From Neckera pumila (lineage: Eukaryota > Streptophyta > Bryopsida > Hypnales > Neckeraceae): DNA of 64,000 nt. Position 1 is the stretch's first letter. Every line of letters begins with the position of its first letter. A program made the position numbers and the translations under genes. The notes under the pieces were generated by a model that was not told the origin of the DNA, ran no database searches, and was given only the letters and a program-made list of their open reading frames with translations. Positions 1 through 11,957 of this stretch are shown in pieces. Where the stretch lies: contig OZ018415.1 in assembly GCA_963969595.1 (NCBI GenBank), forward strand, positions 10,106,001-10,170,000, in the 5' to 3' direction.

Positions 1-447
1 CATAAAAAAGTGTGAGTATTCCAAATACTCGTGAAACTTTGTGAAACATGCTCACTTGGCAACATCATATGCACCCTTCCCCTTGAAAGTCAATATAGTT
101 CCCCTTGAAAGAGTCAATATTGCATTGCTGGACTCATAGACAATGTACTTTTTGTTTATACCCATGTGGACATATAAGTTTTTTACAAAGATGATTAACA
201 AGGAGATTCTATTAAGAACTTAAGGTTCACACTCTACCATGACTTCCACAAATGCAGTTGAAAGGTTCCATCAAGGAAACTAGCAACTTGCAATTTGGAA
301 GTGCTGACTAATTTTTTTTATGATAAACTTGTTTTTCATTTCTCACTCAAATAATGGCAACATTTTGATTTCAACAACAAATGCAGAACTTTGAAAGTTT
401 CCATGAAGGAAACTAGAAACTTGTAATTTGGAAGTGCTGACTAAGTG
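1..447. repeat. Macro-repeat block with internal tandem duplication
   Basis: The first 300 bases align with 46920-47240 in the same order (a lead of CATxAAAAAA, then GTGAAACTTTGT, then GGCAACA and GTGGACATATA), so this is a recurrent intergenic block of the array. A segment of about 130 bases is duplicated in tandem: AAGTGCTGACTAA ends both halves, near 312 and 444. No coding potential was seen. Confidence 0.6.
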
Positions 448-544
448 ATGAGACTAAGAGGCAATGGGTGGAGTGCGCGGCACGACCCAAATACCGAATG
501 AACAATTGTATCCAAGGCAGAAACCAGAACAGGTAAGTGATTGG

Positions 545-1264
545 GGGTGATTGCAAGAAAGACCGGTACTATTTTGTGTCACAATTGAAGTGGCGGAGTT
601 GTTATCGGCTATAACTTTTGAAGCATGAACTCGATTAACTTGAAATTTTTATTGGAGATGGCTAACTTGATGGTGTTTAGATCCCTTATTTTTCAAAATA
701 AATAAAAAACATTTTAGATTTAAATTTAAATTTAGCTAATTTATCACACTTTGAGGTTTGGTATTGGGGAGTACCTAAAATTAATGATCTAAAGCTGAAA
801 TTTATGTGGTCTGTTTCCACAATAGAAAGTCATGTTTCTACTAAAGGAAATTTAAAAATATTTTATTTTATGTCCTCCATATGCATGCTAACAGGACTCC
901 TTTATGCGCGCAGTCCTGAACATTCAAAATAGTTTCAAGATCATTTTTTTGGTGAAATCTCTTTCCCATAAAGTCTTACCAAATGGCCAATTTTTCATTT
1001 CTTTAAAAAAAGATTTCCTATGTTTTGCAAATTAAATTGTGAAAGTACCTATGTTCATGAGATTTTTTACTTTTCCAATTCTCCTACTTAGATAATTTTT
1101 CTATGCTTTTCCTTCCTAAGGTACCTTTTTCTTAAAGGTGTTTACATTAAATATATTTTTTACATTTTCTTAAAACTATTTTTCTAATTATAAAGTACTC
1201 CCCCCCAAAAATGAGTACTATGAAAAATGCTACGTTTTTTGGTTGGTCTTTTTTGCACTCATCC
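545..1264. mobile_element. MITE-like element, 4-bp TSD family, copy 1
   Basis: The left end reads GGGTGATTGCAAGAAAGACC. The right end is an imperfect inverted copy (GGTCTTTTTTGCACTCATCC). The flanking tetramers TTGG (541-544) and TAGG (1265-1268) could be a decayed 4-bp duplication. The interior matches 8682-9423, 35601-36327 and 56319-56952, including the shared CTAGTTCTCCTA-like segment. There is no transposase ORF, so the element is non-autonomous. Confidence 0.7.
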
Positions 1265-1389
1265 TAGGGACATCACTCTTTGCTAGTAGGGGGAGAAATG
1301 CTGCACACTACTCCCCAGATATCTCGACGAGGATAAAAAAAATACAAAGTAGAAAATACAATTAAAAGAAAATACACATTACAAAAAAT

Positions 1390-1655
1390 GTGAACTCTCT
1401 ATAGGGCTGTTAGGGTTTTGGTGAATGTGCAATTACAGTGAAAAAAAATAATATATGTATATATATATCTTTTTAATATTTTAATTTAAAAAAAAAATAA
1501 CAAAAAAAAAATTTTAATCAAAATTTTGACAGAGCACTTTAAATGACTGCTCACCTTACAAACTGCATGATAGCCTTTTTGGGCTGATATTTTTCCTAAA
1601 TGTACATTCGCATCCATAAATTCAGCCCTATAGAAGGCTAAAATTTTCTCTAATG
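1390..1655. mobile_element. Degenerate CATTAG-family MITE
   Basis: The right end carries the family signature: an AGCCCTATAGAAGGCT palindrome followed by TTTTCTCTAATG. The left end, around CTCTATAGGGCTG, is poorly preserved. Better copies lie at 38117-38458 and 49924-50246. Confidence 0.45.
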
Positions 1656-1689
1656 CTTTTGCAAAATTTTGTTGTAACTAGAAACATCC

Positions 1690-2626
1690 TAGTTTTTGAG
1701 TATAGGGGTTCAGAGTCCTAATCAAAAAGTGGACCTATAAGACTACCTAAATGATAGATACCACTGAGGAAACTCACCACTTAAATGACCAGCGTGGCAA
1801 GCTCAAGGTGTGGGTACCAAGCTGCTTAAGGATTCTCTTGCAAGGTGTGCCTTGGAGCGGGACGACATAGATGGCCATCCATGTCCCAAATGGATAAACA
1901 AGGGATGAATTTTGCTAATTTGGACCACATTCTATCAACCGGCCAAAACGTCTATTACCTGTCTTGTGGCATGTATGATCAGAAGGGTGCAATGTACTAA
2001 GGGGAATTTAAATAGTACTAACAAGGAAAGTAGTCTATGGTAGCAATAGTGAGACCAAGTGCATAATGAGACACACTAAGTGGGGTGTGGGAAACATGAC
2101 ACTGGGGAGTTGGTCACTCCTAAGTAAGGGTGTGAGTGTGGCTCCTTTCACTAAGACTAGAGTGAGAGGGGGATCCATGGCTAAACTTGATGAGGACATC
2201 AAGTACTCTAAGTGAGGGAGGATATAACGTGGTTATGACCTCACGCTATAGAGCTTGACGTGGGGTCTGGGTGCGTGGTGGTTTCACCACGGCTATGTTA
2301 AGCATGGGCTGATCCCAATTGGATGCCTAATGTTGACCAACACTAGTGGCAGGAAGGCCCGTGCCATGGTGGCGGTGCAAAGGGTGGCATCACGGTGAGA
2401 GCCGTGGCACTATGCTAAAACACATCCAAGACTTGAGTAATAAGTTGCAGGGACCCATGGGTGAGACGGAGTGAGCCTCCAAGCGATGGACCAACCATGT
2501 GTGATTAGTTTTAGTTGTCCTTACTGTGAAGTCCAAAATACTAACTTGTATGATTTACTTGTGCAGGTTAACAGATAATTGTACTAAGTGAGGTGCCGGT
2601 CGTGGCGTGGTCAAGACCACGTTATA
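1690..2626. mobile_element. Partial LTR retrotransposon 3' end with LTR-like segment (2223-2626)
   Basis: A purine-rich tract (AAGTGAGGGAGGA, ending about 2222) directly precedes a segment that opens TATAACGTGGT and closes ACCACGTTATA at 2626. These are inverted termini of an approximately 404-bp LTR-like unit. The preceding 530 bases are non-coding but have a base composition unlike the flanks. The block interrupts a sequence that is continuous around 310-370 (ATGATAAACTTG). No second LTR was found, so this may be a truncated non-coding element. The assignment rests on structure only. Confidence 0.4.
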
Positions 2627-2876
2627 CGTGATAAATGATAAACTTGTTTCTCATTTCTTTCACTTAAATAATGGCAACATTTTGATTTCAATATCAAGTT
2701 GTGTAATATCCTTCATATAGTGCTTAGGATGAGTATTTAAACAAGTATTAGGATTGATGTTAGCAGAACAAATGTAGTCCACATATTAGGTGGGGTGTCT
2801 TTAAATACCCTTTAAAGCATTGATTGGATATTAAAGGTTTTGCACTTTTTGCATTTTTCAATCAATTTTCATTTAA

Positions 2877-3430
2877 CCGCTAAAGGACCAATATGCGTTA
2901 TTTGGCTACATAGAAATTTTGGATAGGTATATTTGTGACTAGAGATTTCCATATTTTTGGCCCAAATTTTAATAAAAGGTGGGGGCGAGGAATATCTTTC
3001 ATATGCACTAAATTTCTTGGCATCTGGAAATATGAGTAAAAAATTATGGCCTAATATGTTACTTTTTATCGTAATTGGGCAGTCCGAGCAGATAAGAAAA
3101 AACCACTTTCTTAAAAAACAAAAATTTGAAATTGGTTTTCTAGAGTTACATATCAGTGGAAAGCTTTGAATCATTCCATTTTGACCAATGAGTCAAAAGA
3201 TATGAGGATTTTTAGTTTGTGAGCAGTTATGGATTCTCTATTCTAAAATAAACTTTGGTGTCCTTTATCTTACTCAAGTTCCAATATTTTTTGAAAAAAA
3301 TAGCATCATAAGATGTAGATTGTTTATTACAACATTTCAACCATTTAAATTGGCATTTTTCAATTCCATAATTAAATCTTAACAATTTTGAATTTTGAAT
3401 CATTCTCTACTATTGTCTACTTACTATTTT
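2877..3430. mobile_element. TTAA-targeted element, truncated, inverted
   Basis: The sequence begins CCGCTAAAGGACCAA directly after TTAA (2873-2876). It follows the reverse complement of 60361 downward for several hundred bases (shared landmarks: TAGAAATTTTGG, GACTAGAGAT, AGGTGGGG). The left flank (TCAATTTTCAT) continues into TTGAAGGAGC at 62807-62823, which lacks the element. The far terminus is missing. Confidence 0.6.
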
Positions 3431-3479
3431 TTTCTAACGACAAAATTATAAACATTTTGACTAACTTCCAGCAAGCTTT

Positions 3480-4130
3480 GAATACCTTTCAGGCGCACGG
3501 CCTGACCGTGCCAAATTCGAGGAATAATATAAATTTAAAAGAATTGACCTCTAGTCCTTATTTGAGAAGGAAGCATCATTTTCCTGTGTCATCTGCTTGT
3601 GAATTTAAAAGGTACCAAGATGTATTGAAAACGAGTGTCAGATTCTGGAGTGCGAGACTGTATCCACGGCCAGGTTCATGGTTACCAAGAGATGAGACAA
3701 CACAGGAAGCAAGAGAGGGTAGAGTAATTTGACAAACTGGAAAGTCACAGCATTGTTGCTCACACAGGGGAAAGTGAGACAGGTATATAAATGCAAAAGA
3801 GTCCTTTGTGTAAGTTTACAAAATAACGTACATTTCGACCCATCTCGTCGAGATCTATTCCAAAGACTTTTCACAGTAGCACATTGCATTCCAGCGGGTA
3901 AATCTCTCACCGCACCATGTTACTTGGATTGATCAATGAAGTACTCTAGCTAGCTGTCAACCAATTCAAGACCTTCGTGCTGCATCTATAAATCGTGCAT
4001 TCGTTTACTGGCACAAACCATTGGAACTCGCCAAATTGATGTCACTGACCATGTTCACTTTGGTGACGATGTCTCGATTCATAGAATGATCAGGAAGAAA
4101 AGTAAATTAATGACCTCTTCCGAACGTGAA
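3480..4130 (-). other. 3' flank of bHLH copy 1
   Basis: This is downstream sequence shared with the other gene copies. Shared landmarks include AACTTCCAGCAAGCTT, CAGGCGCACGGCC and ACTTGGATTG with following bases. Equivalent stretches lie at 27290-28740, 31960-32500 and 52060-52749. It may hold the 3' UTR and polyadenylation site, but no signal can be assigned with confidence. The ORFs here are not conserved between copies. Confidence 0.5.
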
Positions 4131-6021
4131 TTAGCTCTGTGTGAGCATTTTCCTCAACGCTCTGATAATCAAGGTCGAAAAAGATTGAATCTCTGATATT
4201 CTCTGCGACAGTACCTGTGACTGCAAGAACAAATAATATAGACCACTTCATTGGATCCAGGCGTGCCTAAATGACACTCCGAACAATGAGCTCCGACAAT
4301 GGATCTCGGCTCACATCACTACCAATTGATCGGCCCCCTCTGCACCAACAATCCAATGAGCTTCAGGGAGGTACAAATCTTGCTAAAACTGTCGTATCAG
4401 GTACACCCACCCTCCCACCCTCCCACCCTCCCTCTACCAGCCACTAGGCAAAAATAATAGTTTCAGACATGCTTTTAAGGAAATCCTCATGCGTCCGCGC
4501 GACACTTGAAGATTTAGACGTAATTTAGGCCCAAACGTTGTCTCATGGTGGCAAATATATAGATGATCGCTCAAGCAAACCGACTTGATACACTAGATAA
4601 AATACCCCAGAATCAAATGCAAGTGATATCACAAGATATTAATTGGGCAGCACATATACCTTAAAGCAAGTGATGACGCATTGTATATACCCTTTCCCCA
4701 CCTTAGATATAGAACACTGTGTCACGTTGAACCCCAACGACTGCACAGCTTGAAGCAGAGAGCTCTGGTAATTTGGACGAGGCTTGTTCCATACCATCTC
4801 CACGACAACCTCCTCCTCTCCTATGAGCACGTGGATAGCGATTATGGTGTCAGCACTAGTCACAGTTACAGGATCGGCTCGCACCACGACACCATCTGAG
4901 GAAATTGATAAAGGAGGATCGGACATACAATTCTTGGGCGACGACCCCTGCTTCGTCAAGATGCATTGGGAAGGGTTGACAACAGCTGCTAATGATCCAC
5001 AAAGAGGAGCTAGGGACCTCATTTTCATGCTCCATGGTGACTGGTTGTAAGATGCCGTGAACTTCAAGTCGGCACGACGATTCAAAAGTTGGCTTTCTTC
5101 TGTTGCAAAGCTCCCACAAACGAGATTGCGTCCTCCACCACCACTGCCTTCTCCCTCTGCCAACCCAAAACTCACTTTGCTCAGATAAATAACAGCGGAC
5201 CTCTATAATAGACACGTACCATCTAACGATGTTTTCTAGAATGTATTATTGGTTGATGTGCCAGCGAGAACTCACTTGCATGCATCTCCTGCTTTGTGGT
5301 CATAAATGTTCCAACACTTTAAGTCACTGCAATACAAAATAAGGAAATTCTCTAACCAAGGTCAGTGTGAACTAGGTTAGTGAGAAGAGAGCTATACTTT
5401 CGGCTCTGGAGGCAACAAAGACTCCAGAATCGAATACTTGGCAGACATGTCGTCTCTCCTCTGCCGCTCCCAAATGATGTGCTCCGCTATAGAGGGAACC
5501 CGATTCGCCTTTGGTTTCAGCCCAAGTCCTTGTTCTTGTAGACTCTTCTTCTTCTTGGGAGAGCACTTTGGCTTGGCCGTTCCACTTCCACGTGATCCCT
5601 TCGGCTTCACCTCTGGCGGAGTATTCGGTGCGGAAGACATGGACGTCGTGGGAGTTGGGATATCAAACCGTCTGGTTCCTGTCTGTATAGAACAAGGCTT
5701 GGTGTTCACCGCCAAGGGGTTTCGATTGCTGGCGGGTGTCTGAATCGTAGAGGTCACTAATCGGATGGTCCTACTGCTCTGAGAAGGCAAGAGTGGAATT
5801 GACACAGGATTCGGAGGAGAAAGAGATTATGATAAAGGGTTCGGGTGGGAAAGAGGTGCCCCTTATTCGGTGTCCAAGTTTATCTCCGGAAGCTCAATGT
5901 CGACCAGCATGGCATCCAAGCTGGGAATGGTCCCCTTGGGACCCATGACCTCGTCCAGAAGGGCGCCACAGAATGAGTTTTGCCATTGAAACATTCCCTC
6001 CAATGAATCCACTAGCTCCAT
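4131..6021 (-). pseudogene. bHLH transcription factor, copy 1 (pseudogene)
   Basis: Three exons align with intact copies 3 and 4: exon 1 5398-6021, exon 2 4660-5156, exon 3 4131-4220. Introns have GT/AG ends (5157-5397 and 4221-4659). The start is the ATG of MELVDSLEGMF, the first methionine conserved in all copies. Damage seen: two in-frame stops in exon 1 soon after the NLDTE motif (a CAA codon became TAA, an ATA codon became TAA), and a one-base deletion in exon 2 inside helix 2 that makes exon 2 497 nt instead of 498. The DNA-contact residues of the basic region survive (His-Ile-Ile-Trp-Glu-Arg-Gln-Arg-Arg, keeping His5, Glu9, Arg13). The exon 3 frame is also intact, ending LTQS then TAA. 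In life it would have been a nuclear E-box-binding dimer-forming regulator. The pseudogene call is firm unless an alternative downstream start is used. Confidence 0.85.
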
Positions 6022-6600
6022 GATGAGAAGACAACTCTGATCCACTGCTCTAGCTAGTACGATCCAAACACGCTCAAACGTTTCCTATTCTCAATTGAAG
6101 TTCGGTGGTAGCGGTTTCAAATTGCCGTGCCCGCTTCATGCTGGAGATCACAAGGCGGAGGGGGATTGACAGCTCCGGCCAACTCCACAAGTAGTGCTTC
6201 AAAATCAATCCAACCAAACAACACTTCGAAAGAGAGAATAGTTTCTAGTCGCTCACTTCCTAAAGGCGATTCATTTGCTTTCGGTGGGGCGGCACTTTTT
6301 GAGGTTTTCTGAAGGAGCATACATTACAATGATGATCAGAATTCGACACTTGTCCTTGATCAGGGTGGAGGGTTTAGGGAATGAAAACAGTCGATCAGAT
6401 GAGATTAACTTGCCTATCACTGAATGAAAAGCCTATGGGACTGTCTATCACCGTTGCTGCATTGATATGTAGTAGGAATTCTGAGACTCAAGCAGTATGG
6501 TCTCCAAGGCTTCTAGAACTTGCAGTCTCCATTTATTGAAATTTTCAGCTTTTGGACACCCTCCAAAGAATTGCGAGTAATCTCAAGTTTCCATTCATCA
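6022..6600 (-). promoter_or_regulatory. Leader and promoter region of copy 1, TATA box degraded
   Basis: This aligns with the leader and upstream regions of copies 2-4. An upstream ATG opens a 21-codon ORF (6074-6139, beginning MKRARQFETA) before the main start. At the position of the TATA box in copies 2 and 3, this copy has TGTAATGTA (near 6320), so the TATA core is lost. Farther upstream is the shared block ending in GAACTTGCAGTCTCC. Confidence 0.55.
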
Positions 6601-7019
6601 GGAACAGAACTTTTGAAGGGCACAAAGAACAATTTATAAGGGTGTTGATTTTATGTTGATTATCTTGGACATAAGGGATAAATTAAACCAAAAAAGTCCT
6701 CGACACCATATCTTTAGATCTTTTCTTTAAGTGGATAGAGTTCATCATAGGTCCTCTGAAGATGAAATGTTACTATCCCAATGGAAAGGATATTATAGAT
6801 GCAACTAGGCAGTCTAGTTACCAATCATTGTGTCCTATTACATTGCAAGTATTGTCCAGGTCGTCTATGTAATGTCACGGCTACAATGAATTTTTTTTTA
6901 TTTCCTTGCTGCCATTTTGCTGAAAATCCTCTTTGACAAATGATGACCACTTTTAACAAAATATAAGGAATCTAATCGTCACGGGGAAGGTGGAATAGAG
7001 AATTTTATTAAGTGGACAA

Positions 7020-7440
7020 GTTGTGCATTTTTTTAGTGTTATTTGAAGATGTCCCCACCTTCAAATTAACTCAATTTATGAAATTCAATATTATAGAATG
7101 TAGATTTATGCTTCTTAAATCTAGCTTTAATGTAGATTTTAGTGTTCATCATTAACACAATTCGTAGATCTTGGAGGCTGAAATTTAACTAATATGTAGA
7201 TTTTGAATTTCCAAACTCATTGCTTTGTATGTTTCAAATTTTTTAATCTAGATCCTTTTCTAGGTTTTAAGAGTTCAAATATTAATAATATGCAGATTTC
7301 AATTGCTGAAAATATTTTATAATTTTATATAATGCAAAATTTCTAAAGTATATAAAATATGCAAACTCAAGGAATGATAGATTTTTGTGCATAGAATTCT
7401 TTGCCTTGAAGATTGACAACTTGCAAACCTTAAGTGTCCA
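7020..7440. repeat. Macro-repeat block shared with 48150-48500
   Basis: The two blocks share GTGTTATTTGAAGATGTCCC and a long AT-rich continuation. TTAA at 7008-7011 is the element-free counterpart of the element boundary at 48134-48137. No gene was seen. Confidence 0.55.
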
Positions 7441-7453
7441 ACCTCACGGAACC

Positions 7454-7810
7454 CATTCAAAAAAATTTCAAGCCTCGGGAGGGCTGCTCCATAGCTTTCC
7501 AAAGATATCCTAAAATTTATTTTTTAGACGCTGAAAAAATCTTTTTTTTCCTATTCCTATCCACTTGAAATTGTAGTGGCAATGGTGTAAGAATTGAGTT
7601 TAAGAGTTTAAAATTAAAATTATACATATTAAATAAATTTAAAAAAATTGAAAGAAAAAAAAAAAAATCGCAAAATCTGACTGTTTTGACAAGATTGAAC
7701 TTGGCTGACTACTTACTGCGGGTTTTTTTCAAAGTAATAGACCAAACTTTAATATAGTTTGGTTTGTCACTTTAGAGCAGCCCTTCAGAGGGTTGAAATT
7801 TTCCATAATG
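7454..7810. mobile_element. CATTAG-family MITE
   Basis: The ends are CATT...AATG. The subterminal GGGAGGGCTGCTCC and GAGCAGCCCTTCAGAGGG segments are inverted copies of each other. The interior shares the chequered AAAATCTGACTGTTTTGACAAG-like part and a GTGGCAATGG-like part with 26296-26663 and 38117-38458. Non-coding. Confidence 0.65.
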
Positions 7811-8279
7811 CTCAACAATTGATATAAGACAATGTATTTGGTATAATCTACCAAATATTAGGTGGAAACAACATTGAAATATAAGCTTGCTAATTTGAAT
7901 TGCACATAGGAAATTTGGAGAGAATTTATGAAAATCTTCGCAAAGAAAACCTATGATGTCTTTCTATATAGGAATTCTTTGAAGATCGATGACATTACCG
8001 TTGTGGTAGGGCAAGGTTGCCACATTGATGCTGAATAATTCATCAAAGTTTTCAAAATAGATTTTACATTTCAAAACTTAATTTTAAAAACTCAACACTA
8101 TTTTCAAAGTAATTCAATTTTTTTGGCAATTAACTTTAAAATCTATATACTTTAGTGTTTGTAGAGATGAGAAGGCAAACTTTTTATATAAGTGGGTGGT
8201 AGGAGGAATAACCACCCATGTGGAATATGTAAATTAGGATTAATAAAAGCTCAACCACTCATTGTTAAATAAAAACTAG

Positions 8280-8656
8280 GAGTTGTGTGCAAAGTAAAAA
8301 TTTTAGACCTCATTTAGGTAGTGTAGAAGAATTTTTCAAAAATCCTTGAATTACGTAAATGTAGAAAATAAAGACAAATTTTACCTCTAAAATCCATTTA
8401 AAATTTCAAGACTCCAATCAAAAGTTATGGACAAATTTCAGAGAGGGGTTGGAAGGGCCATTTTCTTTGAAATTTTCTTGAAACATCCTCTCTGAATTTT
8501 TTTTGTAATTTTTTGTTAGAAGCTTGAAATCTCAAGTTGATTTTGGAGATTGAGTTTGACTTGATTTAACAAAAAAATTTAGCTCGAAATTAAAATAAAA
8601 TAAAATAAATTCTGCTATGCCAAAATGAGGTCTAAAATTCTATTGTACAATGTGCA
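8280..8656. mobile_element. Foldback MITE with long inverted arms
   Basis: The left arm (TTTTAGACCTCATTTAGG...) is the inverted counterpart of the right arm (CAAAATGAGGTCTAAAATTC). Most of the element could fold into a hairpin. It is closely related to 38599-38973 and to a half element after 41862. No ORF. Confidence 0.65.
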
Positions 8657-8681
8657 TAGAATCTGTATGTTTTGACAATGA

Positions 8682-9423
8682 GGGTGATTGCAAGAAAGAC
8701 TGGTACTGCAAAGTACTAAAACATTGTCACAAAAGGAATGTCGAAGCTTCCTTTTGCAATAACTTCTAAAGTGTGACTTGCATGAACTTGAAATTTTTAT
8801 TGGAGATTCTTCTTTTGAATTTCATTATATCTCATATTTTTCAAAAAAATTCAAAAATCCTTTTATAATTAAAAATCCTTTAAACTAATATGTCACGTTT
8901 TGATTTTTAGGGTTTTTTACTACGTAAGGAGTCCCCAAATTTAATGATTTGGAGTTGAAATTTCTATGGTCTATTCCCATAGTAGGAATCCATGTTTCTA
9001 CAAAGGGGCATTAAAAAATATTTTATTTTATATCCTCTACATCCATGCAAAGAGGGCTCTCTTGCGCACGCAATTCTGAACATTGAAGATGGTTTCAGGA
9101 TCATTTTTGTGTTGAAATCTCTTTAACAAAAAGTCTTCTCAATTTGCATTTTTTAGTTTTTTTAATATTATTTTTCCTATTTTTTACAAATTAAAATGTC
9201 AAAGTATGTATTTTTTGGTGAGTTTGCACTTTTCTAGTTCTCCTACTTAAAGAATTTTTTTTTGCTTTTCCTTCACAGAGTATCTTTTTCTTATACGTAT
9301 ATACATTTTTCATATTTTTCATATTTTTTTAAAAATGTTTTTCTATTTTTATAGTACTTCCGAAAAAATGGCTAAAAACGGCCAAAGTGGAACAAAAACA
9401 GAAGGTCATTCTTACAATGACCC
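8682..9423. mobile_element. MITE-like element, 4-bp TSD family, copy 2
   Basis: Termini are GGGTGATTGCAAGAAAGAC and GGTCATTCTTACAATGACCC, an inverted pair. The flanks are ATGA (8678-8681) and ATGA (9424-9427). The paralogous block at 38975-39025 has a single ATGA and no element, so the 4-bp duplication is directly supported. The length is 742 bp, with no transposase ORF. Confidence 0.85.
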
Positions 9424-11451
9424 ATGAGCCTTCAAGCTCTCATATTCAAATTATCCTATATCCATTGAATATTCATGCCAAACAATGAATTTCATTATAA
9501 AAACAACCTCTCCATCTTTCATTCACACCAAATGTCAATAAAATATTTCCTTCCCCTTATTATTGAAAAAATCCTTGATGGTGGAAGGTTTATTTTGGAC
9601 TTTCTGGTTAACATTGGACATTTTTTTTCCAACTTGGTTATTTATTTTTTGCTCATTTTGCTCATTGTTCTTATTTTTTTTTTGGATTTCATTAAATAGT
9701 TAATTTTTGTTGATCATATCCTACTACTACTGTAGAACACAAGGATACATAGAAACTAGCAGAAACTAGCAGGAAGAAACTGATGCATTAGATTCTTCTT
9801 CTTAGGGAATTCCAAACAACTCAGTTGTTAAAATGAAAAATTCCTCCGAAAACCCCAACGATTCTCTTTTGTTTAGGTCTTTTTTGAAGTTCAACTCTAT
9901 GTAAATATTACAACACCTAAGAAAAACCCCAACGATTCTCTTTTGTTTAGGAATTCTTTGAAGTTCAACTCCATGTAGATATTACAACACCTAAGAACAA
10001 AGAATGGCCAAAAACCAACAAGGACAAACTACAGGATCACCAAACCAATCATAGGAAACTCCAAACTATAGGCCAATGGTCAAAGAAAAATACATTGGAT
10101 CTTGTTTTATGGAGTAGATTGCTTGTTTGCCCTACATGCACAATCAAATTTATTTTGCATACTAACCAATCATAAATTTTTTAGTGTTGAAAAGCAAAAT
10201 GTAATTTGGTCCTGGCTAATCTAATGAACTAAAGTGATTTTGATCAATTGAGTTAGTCCACCTCTAGGAGTGAAAATTTTGGTCAAATCCAAAGAGAATC
10301 ATTGGAGGTTGGGATTTCTACATACATATTGATCAATGCACATTCTTCACCCATATAGCAAGAAATAGAAGAGCATGTTTATGTGGTGTATTGTTGGCCA
10401 TGTTTTTAATACCTAAAAGCATTCAAATTAAACAATTTAATCTGCATGACTCATATTATTTAATTAGTTCATGATTTTTATTGAATTTTATTGATCTACC
10501 ATTTAAATTTATCTATTCATATACTCCTATTTGGAAGGTATTGATTCATCCAAATTTATCATTTCAACTTTTAACTCTTATAATTTTTGCATTCTATCTT
10601 CAATTGTCATTACATGACTTCACATAGAGACATAGAGTTAGCACCTATTTTTATTTATATGCCTAAAAAAGCAACCCTCATTTACACATGGTGATGGCTA
10701 TTAGAAACTTTAGCTTGATTTTGAGTGATTTTAATTGAATCCCTAATTGGTATACTTGGCTATTAGAAAATTTAGCTTGATATTGAGTGATTCTATTTTG
10801 ATCCCTAATTGGTACACTTGGCTACTAGAAAATTTAGCTTGATTTTTAATGATCCTAAATTAAATCCTACTTGATAAATTTTTCATCATATTAGAATATT
10901 CTAACTATAATGCATAGTTGTAGTTTCTCTAATAACCCCTAATCTACTTTTACACTATTTTAACCAAGTTTTATTTTATTTCAATTTCAATTTCAAATTT
11001 TTTAACCAATTATAAATTCTTTATGCATATTTATGCATCAATCATTGCATATGCCTCAATCAATTCATCTATTAAGGTGCCATTCCCAATGTTATGAAGG
11101 CCCATCAACCCATTTCACCATAATAACTTAGATGTGGTTACATTAACCATATTTGTTTACATTTGAAAAGACATAATTTTATTCTTCATTCAATTTAGTG
11201 TTGCTTTCAAAATGAAGCTACTTTGAACTATTTACAAAATAAGATAGCTCAAGCAATATTAACCATGTTGTAAAATTATAAAATAAGTATTTCTTCAATG
11301 AAATGATAGAGTCTTAAATGATTTTTTTTTTGAAGCAACACTAATAGAATGAAGAGTTTACTGTATAAGGACACTCCTACCTTTCCATTTAAGAAAAAAA
11401 ATATTGGTAATGATAAATTGTGCAACTATTGAAATTAAATGATGTAGATAG
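9424..11451. repeat. Macro-repeat block interrupted by the gypsy element
   Basis: The AT-rich block aligns with 36330-37080 and with 55990-57600 (for example GCAAGAAATAGAAGAGC and TGCAACTATTGAAATTA). It continues after the retrotransposon at 17589 (CTTCAAATTGCAATGAATTG). A short internal duplication lies at 9845-9995 (AACCCCAACGATTCTCTTTT twice), and a triplicated motif lies at 10700-10850 (TTAGCTTGAT). The 74-codon ORF at 9475-9699 is hydrophobic but is not kept in the paralogous blocks, so I do not call it a gene. Confidence 0.6.
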
Positions 11452-11929
11452 TGTTAGAACTTGGATCCAGTTCCAGTCGACACTCTCAGTCAGTAAGGTC
11501 AAAAGGCCTTAGGATTTCTCAGTGACTTTCTCGTCATGTCAAATTGCCGTATTTTTCCAATTACCTCTCAGCAGTTCGAATTGATGACCCCTTGTGAAAG
11601 TACCGATGCACAGTAAGCGTGCAGGGATCGACTAGTACAGTGACCCTCATGCAATCCAGATCATTACAGCAACTGAAGTGGAAACCAGGAAAGAGCAAGA
11701 GATGGAGAATCATATTGAACGAATCAGTGATGCTTCAGTATTACAAAATGTTGCGTGAGGGACATCGGCCCCCTTCACTGAGCTTTAAGGAGATTGCAAC
11801 CTCCTGATCCTGCACCGATAGCTGCTCCAACATTATAACTTCCGGCATCGACGTGGCGCCCCTCTCTGAGCAACCGCCGCCCCAGTCAGCATGAGCCTGT
11901 CCAATTGTTACGACTAGCTGGTCATAACA
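11452..11929 (-). repeat. 3' LTR of gypsy element
   Basis: 478 bp; on the plus strand it begins TGTTAGAACTTGG and ends CATAACA, the complementary TG...CA pattern. It differs from the other LTR at 28 positions by my count, 27 of them transitions. The short ORF at 11619-11807 is inside the LTR and is not a gene. Confidence 0.92.
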
Positions 11930-11932
11930 ATA

Positions 11933-11942
11933 CCCTCCCTTT
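11933..11942 (-). other. Polypurine tract of gypsy element
   Basis: The minus strand reads AAAGGGAGGG three bases before the 3' LTR. This is the expected position of the plus-strand primer for reverse transcription and confirms minus-strand orientation. Confidence 0.75.
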
Positions 11943-11957
11943 AAGGTTTCGGTGGGG

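Noticed and set aside
2223..2626. Part of the 11452-17588 gypsy element
   Set aside because: The LTR-like ends (TATAACGTGGT...ACCACGTTATA) and length differ from the 478-bp gypsy LTR.
4681..5050. Plus-strand ORFs over the bHLH exons (also 33160-33565, 53408-53813, 33942-34211, 54190-54459)
   Set aside because: Antisense shadows of real minus-strand exons. Their conservation between copies 3 and 4 follows from DNA identity, and they break in copies 1 and 2.
4639..5215. ORFs starting MSFGLAEGEG or MSIIEVRC as the true copy 1 exon 2
   Set aside because: Their starts read the helix 2 region out of frame. The bHLH alignment requires the frame RE(K/R)AVVVEDAISF, which is broken by a one-base deletion in this copy.
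9475..9699. Small membrane protein (74 codons, hydrophobic)
   Set aside because: Lies in a macro-repeat block and is not open in the paralogous block at 39030-39190. Low-complexity T-rich DNA gives hydrophobic translations.
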